Positions 5,200-7,132 of a stretch of DNA of 7,132 bases are shown in pieces. The translations under genes and the position numbers were made by a program. Under the pieces are notes generated by a model. It did no database searches and was not told the DNA's origin. It was given only the letters and a program-made list of their open reading frames with translations. Source of the DNA: IMCC26207 sp044357715 (GTDB lineage: Bacteria; Actinomycetota; Acidimicrobiia; Acidimicrobiales; Microtrichaceae); the NCBI GenBank assembly GCA_044357715.1, contig JBIKPA010000145.1:1-7132 (forward strand). Reading direction: 5' to 3'. Each line of letters begins with the position of its first letter. Positions within the stretch are counted from its first letter, which is position 1.

Positions 5200-5247
5200 T
5201 TTCCCCCACCTTCCTGCAAGCTTCCATGTTCGGACTGGGAGCCATGC
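5200..5247. other. Convergent intergenic gap, no clear terminator
   Basis: Only 48 bases separate the stop of the sigma gene from the stop of the converging PepSY gene. I looked for a bidirectional hairpin with T-runs and found none, so the two transcripts may overlap at their 3' ends. Confidence 0.5.
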
Positions 5248-6777
5248 TCAGCGCATCCCGAACGTCTTTCGAAGGCGTGGAATCTTGCGGATCACGAACT
5301 TGTCGAGAGCCAGAATAAGCAGCATCGAGATTCCCACAAGTGGGAAGATCACCCCAATGACTACAGCAAGAATGATCATCCCTCGCTGAAGGTGAACATC
5401 GGTGGGTCGGCGTGGAAGGCCGGCCGACTTCTTCGGTCGCCGCTTCCACCACATCATCAGGCCGCTGAACGCACCCCAAACCACGCCGACACAGGCAATC
5501 GTCATGATGATTCGATTGACTAGTCCGAACTGGGTGCCCATATGGGTGTCAATGCCGATTGAGGTTACCTCTGCGAGAACCCCATTGTCCCCCATCCCAT
5601 ACTCCGAAACGGTTTCCCCAGTGAACTGATCTACGAACACGGTTCGCTCATCCACTGCGGCTGCCGGCCAGGGATTACCTAGCGAGTAGACCCCAAAGGA
5701 AACTCCCCCATCCTCGGCTTCAAGGTCTTCCGGTAATGAGATGCTGTAACCGCTGAGCATTCCTTCTTCCTGCGCAACCTTTGCAACAGCGTCAAGGCCA
5801 ACCTGCTGAGCCGTCGCCGGTTCGGTAGCTGGGGCAGCAGATGCTGGCACGATTTCGGACTGGGTTGCCCACGGAATCGGATTACCGAATCGGTCAAGGT
5901 CGCCCACCTTTACTGGCTCGGAAGGTGGAGTGTCAGGGAAGTTGTATCCCTGTTCGGCGCGGGTGATCACGTGATCCCAATTGCCACCCCAGAAGCCTGA
6001 CCAAGGCATACCCGTGACGATCAGGAACAACAGAACCAGTGAGAACAGTGCTCCCGGAATTGCATGAAGATCGCGCCAGAACGCTCGCCCCTTTTTGTTC
6101 AGACGTGGCTTGAAGAGTGCCTTGCCAGATTCCCTCTTACGCGGCCACCACAGGTACAAGCCGCTCACAATGAGTACGACTCCCCAACCTGCCATCAGTT
6201 CCACAAGAAGATCGCCAAAGGCAATCTCCGAAAACACGGTGTCGGCCTGGCCGGTGATGCCCGCCAGTGTGGGCACTGGAACCGTCCATCCCATGAGAAG
6301 GTACCCGTGCACTCGCTCCATCGTTGAAGGAAAATCCTGCCCCGCAACCTTTGCGCCGAGAACCTTGGATGTGTAGGGGTCGACGTACACCTGAAGCGTC
6401 TCGTCTTCGCTTTTGCTTACCGCAACCATCGTGGAGCGCTCTGCAGTTGCTGGTGGAGTGACCCCTCCGATGCTGTACTCGGGGTACTCCTCGGTGACTG
6501 CCGCAACCTGATTCTCGAGAGTGGCCGGCGTCCCAGAGGGAACAACCGTGAGGATGTCACTCTCAAAAACATTGTTGATGATGTCCTTGTACAGCACCGC
6601 AGTACCCGTGACGGCCAGAATCACGAGGAATGGCAACACTGCCATACCCGCGTAAAAATGGACACGCCAAACTGCGCGCCAGAACCGGCTGGACTTGTCT
6701 TTCTTGCTTCCCGGCTCAAATGCAAGACCCGTTGGCTCTTCGGCCGCCAGATCAGAAAGGTCCACCAAGTCAGACAC
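5248..6777 (-). CDS. PepSY-associated TM protein, possible haem reductase
   Basis: From a GTG at 6777 this is a 509-residue membrane protein of the PepSY_TM family. Helices are at about 41-63, 188-211, 241-257, 420-444 and 466-492, with two large external regions (about 65-185 and 260-415) that would hold the PepSY domains. Histidines at helix starts or nearby loops (H40, H157, H238, H412) fit the pattern of family members such as FoxB, which carry two b haems and reduce ferric siderophores. In this copper cluster, a Cu(II) or metal-chelate reductase is a reasonable inference, not proven. The open frame continues upstream to 7077, but that part is Pro/His/Thr-rich, unlike the family, and overlaps the HNH gene in another frame. 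GTG 6777 has GGAG at 6787-6790, 9 bases away; GTG 6792 is an alternative. A GGGAAC-N17-CGACTG promoter lies about 55 bases upstream. Confidence 0.88.
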   Translation of the reverse strand: MSDLVDLSDLAAEEPTGLAFEPGSKKDKSSRFWRAVWRVHFYAGMAVLPFLVILAVTGTAVLYKDIINNVFESDILTVVPSGTPATLENQVAAVTEEYPEYSIGGVTPPATAERSTMVAVSKSEDETLQVYVDPYTSKVLGAKVAGQDFPSTMERVHGYLLMGWTVPVPTLAGITGQADTVFSEIAFGDLLVELMAGWGVVLIVSGLYLWWPRKRESGKALFKPRLNKKGRAFWRDLHAIPGALFSLVLLFLIVTGMPWSGFWGGNWDHVITRAEQGYNFPDTPPSEPVKVGDLDRFGNPIPWATQSEIVPASAAPATEPATAQQVGLDAVAKVAQEEGMLSGYSISLPEDLEAEDGGVSFGVYSLGNPWPAAAVDERTVFVDQFTGETVSEYGMGDNGVLAEVTSIGIDTHMGTQFGLVNRIIMTIACVGVVWGAFSGLMMWWKRRPKKSAGLPRRPTDVHLQRGMIILAVVIGVIFPLVGISMLLILALDKFVIRKIPRLRKTFGMR

Positions 6778-6938
6778 AGATATGTTCTCCACGCTCTTTT
6801 GACGCGCAGGAAGTCCGCTGCGCTGTGGAGTCAGTCGCAGAACTGCGTGGTTTAGTTCCCATGCAGTGAGAGGTAGCCCCAGATTCTTCTGGGTTGCCGG
6901 ATGGTTCTCGGGTGGTTTCGCCGCCGCTGGGATCCTTG
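6778..6938 (-). other. Intergenic region between HNH and PepSY genes
   Basis: This 161-base stretch holds the ECF-type promoter (6832-6860) and the PepSY ribosome binding site (GGAG, 6787-6790). The 78 bases between the HNH stop and the promoter show no obvious terminator hairpin with a T-run. It is open in the PepSY frame, but I do not regard it as coding. Confidence 0.55.
6832..6860 (-). promoter_or_regulatory. ECF-type promoter of the PepSY gene
   Basis: On the minus strand GGGAAC (6860-6855), exactly 17 bases, CGACTG (6837-6832). Transcription should start near 6825, leaving a leader of about 48 bases before the GTG at 6777, long enough to include the GGAG Shine-Dalgarno. The promoter lies inside the longest open frame, which supports the shorter protein start. 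Confidence 0.7.
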
Positions 6939-7132
6939 TTATGGGCTGGGTTTGCCGTTGTGTTGGGTGTTGAGTTGGGTGCCGGTTGGTGTGGTGATGA
7001 TGTATCGGCCGGGTTTGTTGGGGTTTTCGGTGATGGTCCAGCCGTTTGTGTGGAGCAGTGCGTGGTGTGGTTTGCAAAGCGAGACCAGATTGTTGAGATC
7101 TGTTGGACCGCCGTCTTGGGCTTCTTTGACGT
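6939..7132 (-). CDS. HNH endonuclease of 13E12/DUF222 type, partial (3' end)
   Basis: The last 63 codons of a gene entering from the right edge end in TAA at 6939-6941. The visible part contains Gly-Gly-Pro-Thr-Asp-Leu-Asn-Asn-Leu-Val-Ser-Leu-Cys-Lys-Pro-His-His, the second half of the HNH motif typical of the multi-copy actinobacterial 13E12/DUF222 proteins. It is followed by His and Asn-Gly-Trp and a short Thr/Asn/Pro-rich tail. The first half of the motif and the DUF222 domain lie outside the window. The tail is very rich in C and A on the coding strand, unlike neighbouring genes, which suggests a separate history. The family is often dispersed through genomes, and its role is poorly defined. 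It has no evident link to the copper genes. Confidence 0.85.
   Translation of the reverse strand, partial: VKEAQDGGPTDLNNLVSLCKPHHALLHTNGWTITENPNKPGRYIITTPTGTQLNTQHNGKPSP

Noticed and set aside
4643..5479. 278-residue minus-strand open frame opposite the sigma gene
   Set aside because: It is antisense to a clear ECF sigma gene and the end of the PepSY gene, and its translation is low in recognisable pattern. It is a shadow.

Overview
The window looks like a chromosomal segment of an Actinomycetota with moderate G+C. Three things point that way: a SigC-like ECF sigma factor, the 3' end of a 13E12/DUF222-type HNH endonuclease gene, and several GTG starts with very short or leaderless 5' ends. 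I cannot name a genus from the sequence alone.

Layout, left to right. Minus strand: a TMEM175-family channel protein (4-759), then a 237-base gap with a perfect inverted repeat. Next comes a YcnI-like copper protein with a C-terminal membrane anchor (997-1788), whose 190-base upstream region holds a promoter and a possible small ORF. Then follows a compact run: SCO1/SenC lipoprotein (3030-3719), PCuAC copper chaperone lipoprotein (2368-2955) and a cupredoxin-like protein (1979-2365). Upstream of that run is a zinc-finger membrane anti-sigma factor (3803-4504). Plus strand: the ECF sigma factor gene (4636-5199) is divergent from the anti-sigma gene; the 131 bases between them carry a 9-bp tandem repeat and short palindromes. 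Minus strand again: a PepSY-associated transmembrane protein, probably a haem-binding reductase (5248-6777), converges on the sigma gene. At the right edge is the partial HNH endonuclease gene (6939-7132).

The most informative observation concerns non-coding DNA. Three separate minus-strand genes are preceded by the same bipartite ECF-type promoter, GGGAAC, exactly 17 bases, then CGAC plus two bases: SCO1 (CGACTA), PepSY protein (CGACTG) and the YcnI region (CGACAT). A looser version (GGAAT, 16 bases, CGTCTG) precedes the sigma gene itself. I infer a self-contained local regulon: the sigma factor, held by its membrane anti-sigma partner, switches on copper capture and delivery proteins (YcnI, cupredoxin, PCuAC, SCO1) and a membrane reductase. 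The likely end use is metallation of the CuA/CuB sites of cytochrome c oxidase, and the likely signal is copper shortage or oxidase failure. SigC of corynebacteria is known to be tied to copper deprivation and cytochrome aa3 impairment, which supports this reading, but the signal and the regulon here are inference.

Other oddities: a Met/Asp/Ser repeat inserted exactly between the copper ligands of PCuAC; a cupredoxin lacking the usual axial Met; and a PepSY open frame that runs upstream into the HNH gene, so its real start lies about 300 bases inside the longest open frame.
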